64,000 bases of DNA from Watersipora subatra (lineage: Eukaryota > Bryozoa > Gymnolaemata > Cheilostomatida > Watersiporidae): contig NC_088714.1 of NCBI RefSeq assembly GCF_963576615.1, forward strand, positions 52,883,723 to 52,947,722. The letters run 5' to 3'. Below are positions 1 through 10,625 of the stretch, in pieces (the first letter of the stretch is position 1; each line of letters starts with the position of its first letter). The position numbers were made by a program, and so were the translations under genes. Below the pieces are notes generated by a model. It ran no database searches. It was not told the origin of the DNA and was given only the letters and a program-made list of their open reading frames with translations.

Positions 1-467
1 TGGTGGGACGACATAAACATTCTGTAATCAGTAAAACAAGTAAATGTAAACAAAGTAGATGCAATAAATATGTCATTCATAGATATGTCATTCTAAAGCG
101 TATCTATTGACAGCTTCCAAATTGGGAGTTAAATAGATTGCAAGTGTAATTTTAAAAACGAATAAACATTTAATAAAGGCACAAGTACGCCAAGCCAACG
201 ATTCGAAGCTTTGGTTCTGGAAATTAAAGATTTGCAATGATCAATCGATTTTACCCACTTCCTACGTGTGAAAAGAATTTGTAATCATGACTCTAATTTA
301 CCAAAGAAAATTCGAAAAAAATATTATAGCTAGGTAAAACGGCAGATAAGCTATGAAACGATGATTGGAGATAGCAAAGAATTATCATTTTATTAATTAG
401 TATATGTATTTATGACTATAAAAAATATTACATTTACTAAAGTATAGAAGACTCTAAGTTAATTTAC
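1..467. other. no gene seen
   Basis: A+T-rich sequence. I see no open frame with splice signals and no clear repeat. It lies downstream, on the minus strand, of the broken exon candidate at 468-599 and could be its intron. Confidence 0.4.
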
Positions 468-599
468 CTCCATTCTGTCTTCTTCTGCAGCAAAACGCTG
501 CTGACGCCTGTCAGCTTTGGCCATAGGCTGTCTACTCTAATCTTTTACTAAACGTTGCTCAGATAACTCTGAGTAGCGGTCGCTCGAACTTGAAGCCAT
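468..599 (-). pseudogene. broken candidate first exon, unidentified gene
   Basis: Minus-strand frame of 44 codons starting at the ATG at 599-597. It begins MASSSSDRYSELSEQRLVKD, meets one in-frame TAG (539-537), then continues in the same frame as SRQPMAKADRRQQRFAAEED and on to a GTAAAT donor at 467-462. The sequence is hydrophilic and charged, as in the N-terminus of a DNA-binding or transposon-derived protein, but I do not recognise the family. The nonsense codon suggests a decayed copy. A start at the later Met is also possible. The CpG-containing sequence upstream on the minus strand (600-870) could be its promoter. Confidence 0.3.
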
Positions 600-870
600 T
601 TTAAAACTATGTATAACTTAGTAATTGTTGAAACGCGTTGAATCAGTAACGATGAGCATGAATTCTCTAGCGATGAGAATCTTCGAGATCACAGACAACG
701 CGTTTTACGAGTGATAACATTTATTACGGTCTATATAAAAATTTCGCGATCGTGATTGGCTAACGAAGCGACCTCATATTTATCGCTCGTGGTTTCGTTT
801 CAGAAAACAAGCTAGTGACGTCACGAAATTGGCACCCGCTGGAACGTGAGCTTTTTAAAAGAGGGCCTCA
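600..870 (-). promoter_or_regulatory. possible promoter of the 468-599 exon
   Basis: This stretch holds more CpG (several cgcg, acgt and tcgcga sites) than the surrounding A+T-rich DNA. It contains a gacgtcac CRE-like site and an attggc CCAAT-type site, and lies directly upstream of the minus-strand ATG at 599. Promoter function is inference from position and composition. Confidence 0.2.
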
Positions 871-3399
871 TTCAAACGCATATATCTCTGGACAGGGTTG
901 GTCTACAAAGACAAAAATGGCATCAAATTGTAGCTGATGTTTTAGCCTTTTATGGGTCCTAATTTCATTTTTGACGCAACTACATCTTTAAACAACTGTA
1001 CATTGCTCTTGAAGTCTCGAGATTTATTTGTGATACGCTAGCAATGGAGATGTACCTTTCATAATGCAGCTGAGTTAAACTAGCGCCGGTAGCTAAATAT
1101 CTCAGTGTTACAATCAATCTTTCTTCTGCAGTAATAGCTTTTCTATAGTGGGTATCTAGCTTTTTTATTTATAGCTCCATTTTTGATAAAACTGAGTGAA
1201 ACTCTTTTTAGACAATCAGACGTAATTTTGGAATGTGCCAACCCGGTTGGACGGTAGCTTGTCATTGCCAGTAGCATCAATTAGCTTTGGCACAGTTGAA
1301 TAGAAAGCGCCAAGGATGGTAGGTGATCCAGTGATTAGATCGACCCATGGTTTACCCTTTCTCAAATCTTCCTACAAATACACAGAACATGCAGCAGTGA
1401 AACGTGAAAAGTCGGTTTGGGTCACAAATCGATGAAATAATTTCCAGAAAAATAATAATCAATAATTCTCTAACGGTTGGTCTAACTGGGTACAGTGACA
1501 ATTAATAAAATTATGTAAATTGAAACATCAGTAAAAGAATCGTGAACAAAATTGTTACATTAGATGTTAACAATATGAATAGCGTAAATAATTGACTATA
1601 ATTATATCCAAACTTATATATGCGTACGTACGTGTTTTACTTCGAATTCATTTAAAGCTATAACTGCTGCAGCTGTAGCACAACGTAGTAGTAAATCATC
1701 GCTGTCTTTTTCCACCATTGCAAAAAAATTACTTTAGGCGAACTAAATTATTACCCTTATTACTATAAGAGTTACTGTAAGAAGCAGTGTGGGTGTGATA
1801 TGAATCAATGGCGAGGTTTTCGTTTCCGCTTTTGGTGATAAGCGGTCAAAATGGAATAGGTGTCGATGTTGTATTTAGTTGGTTAAAATAGTGACCCATT
1901 TTGTATAATCGGAGTTGGATTTGGTCCGGTGTAAAAACCTCTGCCAAAACGTATTTCAAATCGTAGACAGTATTAAAATTACATCTTATGCAGAATATTG
2001 TTTAAATTTTTGAAATTTATAAAATTCTTTTATCTCAAAGAGGTAAAATTATACAGTTAAATCTCTTTTTGCTTGCAATCCATTTTAGAAGAATGTTAGA
2101 AAAGCGTTTTTTTTTAATCGTGAAATGATTTTCCTTAACAAATAGTCTTAAATATTCCAAGACTAGAAAGCAATTTTTAAGTGATACCAGAACAGTATGT
2201 TACGCCAATAGGTAGTATATAAAGTATACTGAATCTCTTATAAACAACCTATCAATAGAGCAGACCAGGCTGAGAATGTATTGCTACATCTGTAGTATGT
2301 GGTGCCCATGCCTCACTTTCTTAGGTTTACTGTTAAACAAAAAAGGGTGGAAATACACTATGTGCATTAGTATTCTATAATAGAAGCTAGAAATGAAATA
2401 ATGCAGCAAAACACAAAGTAAAGTTATTGTTTTTGAAAAGGCCAATGAAAATATCAACATATATTGTTTGAATATCTTTGAAGATGAATATCCTTGACCA
2501 GGATGCTTGTTATTATACATGATGATGGACTTCACCATATTAACGCCATCTGTTTCACTAACTTGGTTATAGCTTCAAAACTGCTGTTTGTTAAAGTATA
2601 AAAATTATTCTTTTCAAATTCTCCTTTCTATTATGCAGATATTTATATAATTCTTTTAATAGAAATAATATTTTCAAGACTTTAAAATCGTCCTTACTGA
2701 AACATATATTGCTAATAGTAATACATGATACTATAATGCAAGTTCATGCAATACAATACATTATTCTGTATGATAATATAATGCCATACTACTATACAGA
2801 CATGATATTCAACATATAGCATATTAGACTCCACCTTTGACTATAGTTAGTTAGTGTTAAAAGGTGTGTAAATTTCTGTCATTCTGAGTTTTATGTCTCC
2901 AATTCTATAGATATTCTTTTCACCTTTGGTGACAATGTGGCCTTGTCCAACACCATCTGTCTCAGACTGTATTTTATCTTGTACTAGGACCCTAGTAGTC
3001 CAGTACGTCATAAGAGATGGTCAGGTATGATGATGAAGAGAATAACTACATGTACCCAATTTGTGTAATAATTCTTATATCAGAGAAAGGGAATGGTTTG
3101 TGTAGTTGGTATTGTGCCAGCTGATGATGCTGAATGCTGTAGGTACAACTCCTGTATATTATAGTCTTTTTTCAAACCCAACTGTGGCTTCGAACAAACA
3201 GATAGAGGAACACGGCTCTTATTATAGTAAAAAAGATTGCTTTTAGAAGTGCAATTGACATATAGTCCTAGGGCCACGCCACTGCAGGTCACAATTCAAT
3301 TGATGTGATTTCATTACCTTCATCAAAGGCAGTATATTTATTGAAGCATGATTAATTAACCCAGAACATGTGCCTGTTTTGGTCATTAAAACCATCCTC
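871..3399. other. intergenic, no gene seen
   Basis: A+T-rich sequence with only short chance open frames. Around 2690-2830 there are loose repeats of ataatgc/atacaat-type words. I found no splice-framed coding stretch. Confidence 0.4.
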
Positions 3400-3444
3400 A
3401 TTAAAACTGTAGAACATTTTGCTAAAATGTTCTACAGTTTTAAT
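3400..3444. repeat. perfect 21-bp inverted repeat (hairpin)
   Basis: Arms at 3400-3420 and 3424-3444 are exact reverse complements around a 3-nt centre (gct). Transcribed from either strand this would form a 21-bp stem. It could be a relic of a short inverted duplication. Confidence 0.85.
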
Positions 3445-5022
3445 AAAGAATAAACTAGTTTTCATAGAGTTATATATGTACTTCTGTCTATAGAAATCTC
3501 TGACTAAACCCGGGTACAACTTTTTTTAGTAGAATAAATGTCTATAGTGCTAGCGTTCTAAGCATGCGTTTTGACAGTAGATAAAAAACTGTTTAACCTG
3601 AGCTTGCTTAATCATTCAAAGCTATCATTAATCACTAAAAAATGTGAATTCAGTATTTCAAATTTTTTCGTTAGATGAGATTTCCTCAAGTGTTGAAATT
3701 ATTTCCGTAAACTAAAGATTATATTGATATCCCAATCACTAAGTAGCACAGTATACATTAATAACCCTGTTTAGTTGCTCAATATAGACAGAAGTTTTAT
3801 AAGCACATTGTGAGTTTTTAGAATAAGAATTGACAAAAGAGAATAACTCCTTCTTTTGATTGATTTAAATCAGTGATGTTTGTACAGTTAGTATTTAAGA
3901 AGCACTTATAGCTACTGATAAATGTACTTATAACAATTTACTATAAATGCTAAACTACTTGTTACAAATTTATCAATGAACCGAGTGCTCACACTTCTGC
4001 ACCAACTGCAGCATTGCAAGCATAACATCAGACAGCAAGGCACGTTCAACAAGTTGTACCATCCATGTAGTCAGAAAGAAGATAATCTACCCTATGTTTT
4101 ATCCCATTGATAAAATACAGCTGTTGAGCTGTTAATTATGTGAAAAGGTTAAGTGAGTGAGTTGAACACAGATGATGACTCTACTAGGAAGTTAGCAGTT
4201 GTCATCATGAATTCTATTAGCTGTAATCTCTCATTTTGCCTTTAACCCTTTTCTTCGAATTACCATTGTTGAAATTCTACCCATCTTTGTGAATGTTTTA
4301 TTTTTGGCATGAAAAATTTTAATTATCATTGTCATGCACAATGTTATTAACACATTGGTTCTTTGTTATGAAGTACACAGGTTAGGTAGGCCTGTAGCAA
4401 AACATGAAAGTAAAAGTTTTGTTCGACTCACTGTGAAACTCTAAAGTTTGAGTATTTTAACAATGGATAATCATCAATGTCTTATTTTTGTATCATACTA
4501 ATGATGTTTAATAATCACCCATTTGTTAATTTATTTTTCTTTCAAGCTTTTATTAAATTGATCAGACAACTCCTTGTCTGTGAAATTGTCCCAGATATTC
4601 ACACCGTGTTAGTAGCCGAGACTGAACAACTCCTTCGCTAGTGCTTCCTAATGTAACAGCAATTATCTCAGCTGTATTGTGCAATATATTTCTTGCACTC
4701 GCATGCCATGCGCTTCTGTAATTCTGGTATACATTACATAATCTTACAATTTTGTTTATTCATTTTAGTTCGTTAGCCGTTGAAGTTTCAACTCTGACGT
4801 TGAGTATTTTACGTTTTGTACCGGACGCCGGTGATCGAAAATAAACTATGTTTCCGGAGATTGTCTCCCCTACCGTTTCGTAAATATAAAGGTTATTGAT
4901 ATCATTGAAAATGTAATGTCTTTTGCAAAGGTTTAATACATCTAAAGATATAATATTAAAATTAAACGTTTTTTCATTTAGTTTAGTTTATTAAAATATT
5001 AACAATGTACAACAATTAGATA
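3445..5022. other. intergenic, no gene seen
   Basis: A+T-rich DNA with a small CpG-bearing patch near 4780-4880. I see no supported gene. Confidence 0.4.
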
Positions 5023-5300
5023 TTGGCACTGGAGATTCCCGTGTCTCTAAAAAATAATATTATATCTCGTAGTACTCCAACGTTAGAGTACGTTGAATCA
5101 AACTTGCGGTTGCGAATACATCTCTCACGAGCTAAATCTACAGTTGACGGTAAATATCAACGTACGGTGAATCAAGTACCAATCTACGATTGGCTTCTTG
5201 ATTCAACCGGCTTGTCTCAGTGAGTCTTGCTAAGTGTCCATGTTCTCATCGTGGTCCTCCGGTCCATTCAGTGTTTCACTGTTGGTACTGGCATTAGCAC
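5023..5300. repeat. copy 1 of a diverged duplicated segment
   Basis: It aligns with 7283-7540 in the same order: gcactgga/gcacttga, gttagagtac, tctacagttga.ggtaaatatc-type core, a ttggcttc block, ccggtcca and finally ttggtactggc. In this copy 66 codons are open on the plus strand, but the frame is broken in the other copy. I read it as a dispersed repeat, not a gene. Confidence 0.55.
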
Positions 5301-7282
5301 TAAGAAAAAAATTTATGTCAGTTGTATTAGGGCAGCTTGCTATTGGTAGCTATATGTCCGTTTTTGTGTGAGTGATATGCTTGCAAAATGCTGCTTTTAA
5401 TAGTTTTTTAAATAATACTAATAAGTAATAACAGAATTGCAGGTGAAGCGAAAGATTCCACCTCCCTTAATGATAATTTACAAAGCAATTTGCAAAAATG
5501 AATGGCTGCTGCAAACTTGTGGCTCTTTCCCAGCATTGCTGTCGTTTCTACTTTTTTATTGAGCCCCATTACTATTTTTTTCTATTTCTGTTGTGACATC
5601 CTAATTACTCATAACTATTCCATCTGCTCTTCCCAATGGATTTGCTTTACATTCATAATTGGTTGATCAGTCTTAAGTAAGAAATAGTTTGAGTTGCTCA
5701 TCCAGGTGTCAACAGAGAAGGCGGGCAAGTAGCAGTATAACTAGAAGAACCTGTTACACTTGAAGGCATGCAGCAGAACTAATCAGAAGATGTAGACATA
5801 TTGGTTGTTTCCTTGGTTCTTAGTTAATGCTGGTAGTGCATAGTTATCAGTTATGAGCACCAGTCCAACACCCAACCTGCATTACTTGAAAATAAGAGAT
5901 CAGTTACATTCATCTTAGTAACCAGGCTCTACTTAACTCAAAATCTATAAAGTGAAGTGGAATATGCTTTCTTCGTATTTGAGCTACCACCATCAACCTT
6001 GAAAGAATGATCTGTTTTCCTTAAATCTAACCTAGATAGTCCACAACTAGGTAACTAACATCAATCATTCGATGAAATCTGCTCTTTATTATAGCATGAT
6101 GTATGTTTGGGATAAGATGACATTAAAAATTTACTGCATCGCCCAAAGAGTTTGTGTGGATTTGGTAAAAGACATGATTTTAGGTGAGTTGGCTTCTTAG
6201 ATAACCCTTGACTGTTATCAGTTCACGTTATCTGTCTAGAACCATTTTACTGTGAAGTTACAAAGAATGCTAACACAATAATTGAACTGTGGACAGCTAT
6301 GGCATAGTTTTATCAAAAATTCTCATTACTGATATTGAACTGCCGCAAGCTAGGATGTTCCAGCATAAGTTACCGTCATATTCGTACTGTAACAGACACT
6401 GTCTTTGAAAGTTGGCGTTCACAAGTATTTCAATGCTTAATTTCTCTTGCTCATAGTAATCCTAATGTAAATAAATTCAACTCAATGTTACATAGAATAG
6501 TAAGACAATAATTGAACTGAAGACATCCGTGATGTTCCAGCAGAAGTTACCATTATTCAGACTATGTATCAACAAATATATTCTTCACTTACCTTGTTTG
6601 CTAAGAACTCTCTAACAACTGCTGTGGTTACTATTTGTGATCAATATATGGTTTTAGCAAAATTTCCCATCGCCTACTCGTTGTTTCTAGCTAATAGAGT
6701 TTCATTTACTATATGATTCTTAATTGTTTCATTAATATGTGATTGACTGCTAGTCATGCTTGAGGTTAGTTGAGTAGACTTTTGAGTTAGTTAACTCATT
6801 TGAAGTAGATTGACTAATGCCCTGCTTCAGTAAAGTTTAAATCTTATTGAAAATATCCATCATAATTGTCCCTGCTTTATGTTTGTTGTTTTTAGAGATG
6901 TTTGTTAGCCATAATATGCATCAACATTCATCAATATTTATCAATGTTCATTGATAAAATGAACCTGCTCAAGGTTTCCGGGATGCTGATATCAACTTCG
7001 CAATTGAACCATTTTGTTTATTTCTTCTGGTTGGCCATTCATGAAAATTTTCAACTCACACAGTAGTGGAATAGTACCATACGCGCAACGAGCAATTAAA
7101 CGTTAAATCTGTTTCTGAAAATTGTATCCGCTTATGTTTTTTCCAACTAAATTTACTAAAGCTATTAAAAACTTGATAATCTTACAAGGTATTTAACCAA
7201 CTTATAAAAAAGCGCTGATGTTTTTGTGTGAGTTTGTTTTTGTGGTTTAGATATTATCAAAACAAAAATATTAATGTTTGCA
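5301..7282. other. intergenic, no gene seen
   Basis: Between the two copies of the duplicated segment. A+T-rich with short repeated words near 6250-6560; nothing coding is supported. Confidence 0.35.
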
Positions 7283-7540
7283 CTTGAAAGTACTGTATCT
7301 ATAAAAAAAATCTATGACATACTGCTTAATACAAGAGTGTTAGAGTACATTGGTCTAAGCCTAATGTTGCAGTTATGTCCTCCTTGAGCGATATCTACAG
7401 TTGATAGTAAATATCTGCAAAGCAATCAGCAGTTGGCTTCACCAGTCGGCCCATACGCCTCAGAGAGTCCAACTAGCTAGGCATGTACTCATCCACAGCT
7501 TCCGGTCCATCTAGTGATTGCTCTGTTGGTACTGGCGTAT
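7283..7540. repeat. copy 2 of a diverged duplicated segment
   Basis: Partner of 5023-5300, with shared blocks in the same order and orientation and the same ttggtactggc end. The frame open in copy 1 is interrupted here. The following 139-codon open frame (7514-7933) resembles no family I know and overlaps repeat sequence. Confidence 0.55.
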
Positions 7541-7659
7541 GGTAATATATATTTCAAATTTTTTGCCAAAGAAGTGGTAAATAGCTGTTTGTGTTCCCTT
7601 CAGTTGTTTCGCCATGAGATTAAAACTGCAGCGACTCAACCACTCTCAAGGTTCGTCGA

Positions 7660-7745
7660 TTTTATTGTTAAAGCATCTTGGCAGTCAGAACACCTCAAGC
7701 ATCAAAAACAACAGCAAACGATGAGAAATGGCAAACACTTTCTCA
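7660..7745 (+). repeat. solo fragment of the 13.5-kb foldback family
   Basis: The segment around catcttggcagtcagaacac matches the right arm of the foldback element near 13825-13870 (catcctggcagtcggatcat), including flanking words. It is a partial copy of the same repeat family. Confidence 0.5.
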
Positions 7746-8349
7746 TCGTTTCCGTTTCCGATCGACTGTTTCTGACCAAAAAGATTTTAACCAATCAAAT
7801 TTTGTTTAAGTTCATCTTTAAGGGATTTCTTGTTTTATTTTTGTGTCAAAGTGCAAGAAAAAGCGTGTCATTCAGCGATAAAATCTGTCTACACAGCAGA
7901 GAAGTACGAGACTCGTATCAGACTCACAAGTAGTAGATCACCTGTTTACAGTCGTCTATGCTCTAATTGCTAATCTAATTTTGTTGATCACTTTTTTACT
8001 ACATAAATCTGGCAATGACTTAGTTGTACTTCATAAAAGTAGAGGCCCTTGTCAACTTCCGGTTGTCCGTTACCGTACAATGAATGCCACTAATATATTA
8101 CACACAGCTGATGCTTTTCTTAATCTTCAACTGTCTTGGCTGCATCTACTCTTAGTAACAAGTTAGGCGTTGACTATCCATAAGTTACTTCTCTCAATAA
8201 CATTGAGTACACTCTCACATAATAAATAATTGATGTCAGAATTTTTGGCTAAAATCAAGAGAAGTTGTCAACTCTTGCACTTGGTATCGATAGCAAACTC
8301 CAGGTCTCTGTGTTATCACTGCAACGCCACCATTGTCAATGTATTTGTT

Positions 8350-9733
8350 GTACCCTAGGACACTTATGTATTCGCGGCATCTAACTTTCGCGTTTTCGCG
8401 GTGTCATCCTCTCGCGAAAGTTTCATGTGCGAAACTAAACTATCATAACAAACGAGCGAAAAAGCGAAACTAAATAGCTTTGTTCATTGATACTGTATAA
8501 TTGAATTTTATAACGACATTTATTTTAACGTTTTTAACGACCACTATAGCATCGTTAAAATATAAACCGACAAAATAATTTGACTGTCAAAATTTATTAC
8601 GTTATTATTTTGCAATTATTTAGGATTATTTTCCCATTAGGAATGATTTATAATGATAGGAATTTGATGTCAATGCACATGCATTAGTTAGCGTTATCGT
8701 TTGCTGGGGACGTCAATCAATGCAGTGAGCACCGTGCGTTGAAAGAAAATAAGACACATACACTGACACTCGCAGTACTACACAAGCAGCATGGCTCTGG
8801 AAAGGTTTGGATTCACCACTGACACCTCTTCAATAACTTGTAATTTTTTTAGATTTGTTTTGTTTTAAGTGATGTGACTGACGAGACGTTTTTAAATTAA
8901 AATAGGCAAAACATGACCGCAGTTAATACGCTCAGAAAAAAAAACATCTTTTCCTTTTGAGCGTTTTAACAAAGATCAATTTTGCGGATTTTATTTTAAG
9001 TTCATTCGGAGGCTTTTACGCTTTCGATGGGACACGGCCAAGCGGGTGATTGATAAAACTGAATCTTTTGCAAACCTTTATAAAAGTCGTTAACAAAAAA
9101 TATTTTGCCTCTGATGATGATAATAATGATGCCTAAGAACTACTAGAGGTTGATGTTCGTCTCTATGGCTTGGAATGAAGTGACATTCTACAGCGATAAA
9201 AACCGCGTTCATGGCCGTTGGGCAAATAACTTTTCGAATAAAGGATGTTGAGGTCGAGTTATCTGAAGGAATTTATCATTGCGTTGGAACTGACCAAACA
9301 AATCCGTTTGAGTTGACCTTGTGTTTGAGATGAAATGTTACATTTTATCTGAGGGCGAGTTTTTCGAGTTGGACTGTACTTACCGTAAAAAAATCCCAAA
9401 AAAGTTAGGGCAGCTCAGCCGGCCAGCTGCCCCAGTGAAAACTGGCCTGTTGATAGTCCAAGAAACAAATGGCAGCAAGCGATCAAATTGCATTATCGAC
9501 CTTGCCCACATCATTCTACCTGCGGTTCACAATTACAAACTAGTCGCAAATTGAATTTTTTTTATCAGTGAACCGAACCTGAGGAATATAATTATGTTTG
9601 TTCCACTGCATTTATTTTCACATCACTATATTTTCGCACTCATCAGAACTGCGAAATTAAGTTGCTTCGAAATTTTACTCTGTGAGCTACTCACGAAACT
9701 AAATACTAGCGAAATATAAGTGTCCTAGGGTAC
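8350..9733. mobile_element. DNA transposon-like element with terminal inverted repeats
   Basis: The left end, gtaccctaggacacttat (8350-8367), is mirrored on the right at 9716-9733. Both ends continue with subterminal runs of short cgcgaaa / ttcgc words, partly palindromic. The interior is less A+T-rich than the flanks and holds broken reading frames (8913-9554). I could not identify a target-site duplication or a superfamily. Non-autonomous or decayed DNA transposon is the best reading. Confidence 0.6.
8913..9554 (+). pseudogene. decayed reading frames inside the TIR element
   Basis: A frame from the ATG at 8913 shifts near 8953 into PFERFNKDQFCGFYFKFIRR and onward, ending at a TAA at 9091-9093. 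A second stretch (from about 9250) reads VEVELSEGIYHCVGTDQTNP, then shifts near 9325 into MKCYILSEGEFFELDCTYRK and ends at 9554. The fragments look like remains of one or two captured or transposase proteins broken by frameshifts. I do not recognise the family, and the function is unknown. Confidence 0.3.
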
Positions 9734-10519
9734 TTGTAAATTATCTATAACTATCTATGTGGTAATTATAAAGAATTATATAAAGAATTCAAATATAGAC
9801 AATTATATAGATAATTATCTATATTTAAATTGTAAGTAAAATTACATCTAATTCTAAATTCCACTTGCCTCAACCTTTTACAACTCAGTAGGTCAATGGA
9901 AAAGCTTAAATAATTCTATATAAGCCTGTAAGCTAGTGTTCATGTTAAATGACTTGCACTTGTGCCTTGTAGTGCCAGACCCCAGGCTAAACGGCGGACC
10001 CTTATCAAGTTAGTCACAGAGAATTTTTTCTTCTTCGAGTTCTGTAAACTGTAAAAACCTTTTTGTTTATTGGCAAAAATCTTAGGTCACCGATTTGTAC
10101 TATCATCTATTTTGTGTCTTTGTAATTATTCCACAACAGCACTTAATTTGTTCTATTATGTTTTATAAGACAATGAAACATGTGGAAATCCTCTTCCTTT
10201 TGCAGAAGTTGTCTTCTCTTTGATACAGTCTAAGTGAATATATTTTCGACTTCCAGCAGAATTATGAAAACTTCAGCTTGAGAGAAAAATAAAATTAATG
10301 TGTAGCTTCAAAGTTTGTCTATCACTAAGAGTTATACTTAGACTTTTATAACTACAGTTAGCCTGAGACAAATGCATAGCAAAATCAACAAAGTATCATA
10401 CGACCCGCATGTAACTGTTATATTGAGAACACAAACTAATCATTAGAAGCAAAACTTTCAGACTTAGTTAAAGGTGAATTAACCATTAGATTCTCTTTGG
10501 TGATTTTTATCTTTATCAC
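9734..10519. other. no gene seen
   Basis: Begins with very A+T-rich, partly palindromic sequence (about 9770-9835), followed by ordinary intergenic DNA. Confidence 0.4.
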
Positions 10520-10625
10520 AGAGTTATCATAAAGCTTATCATAACTTTATCATAGAGTTATCATAAAGCTTATCATAACTTTATCATAGAGTTATCATAA
10601 AGCTTATCATAACTTTATCATAGAG
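10520..10625. repeat. 34-bp tandem repeat, about 3 copies
   Basis: Near-perfect repeats of a 34-bp unit made of ttatcat words on either side of an aagctt core, so each unit is itself partly palindromic. Confidence 0.85.

Noticed and set aside
7514-7933. 139-codon plus-strand open frame
   Set aside because: Overlaps two dispersed repeat segments (the duplicated segment and the solo foldback arm) and has no recognisable domain.
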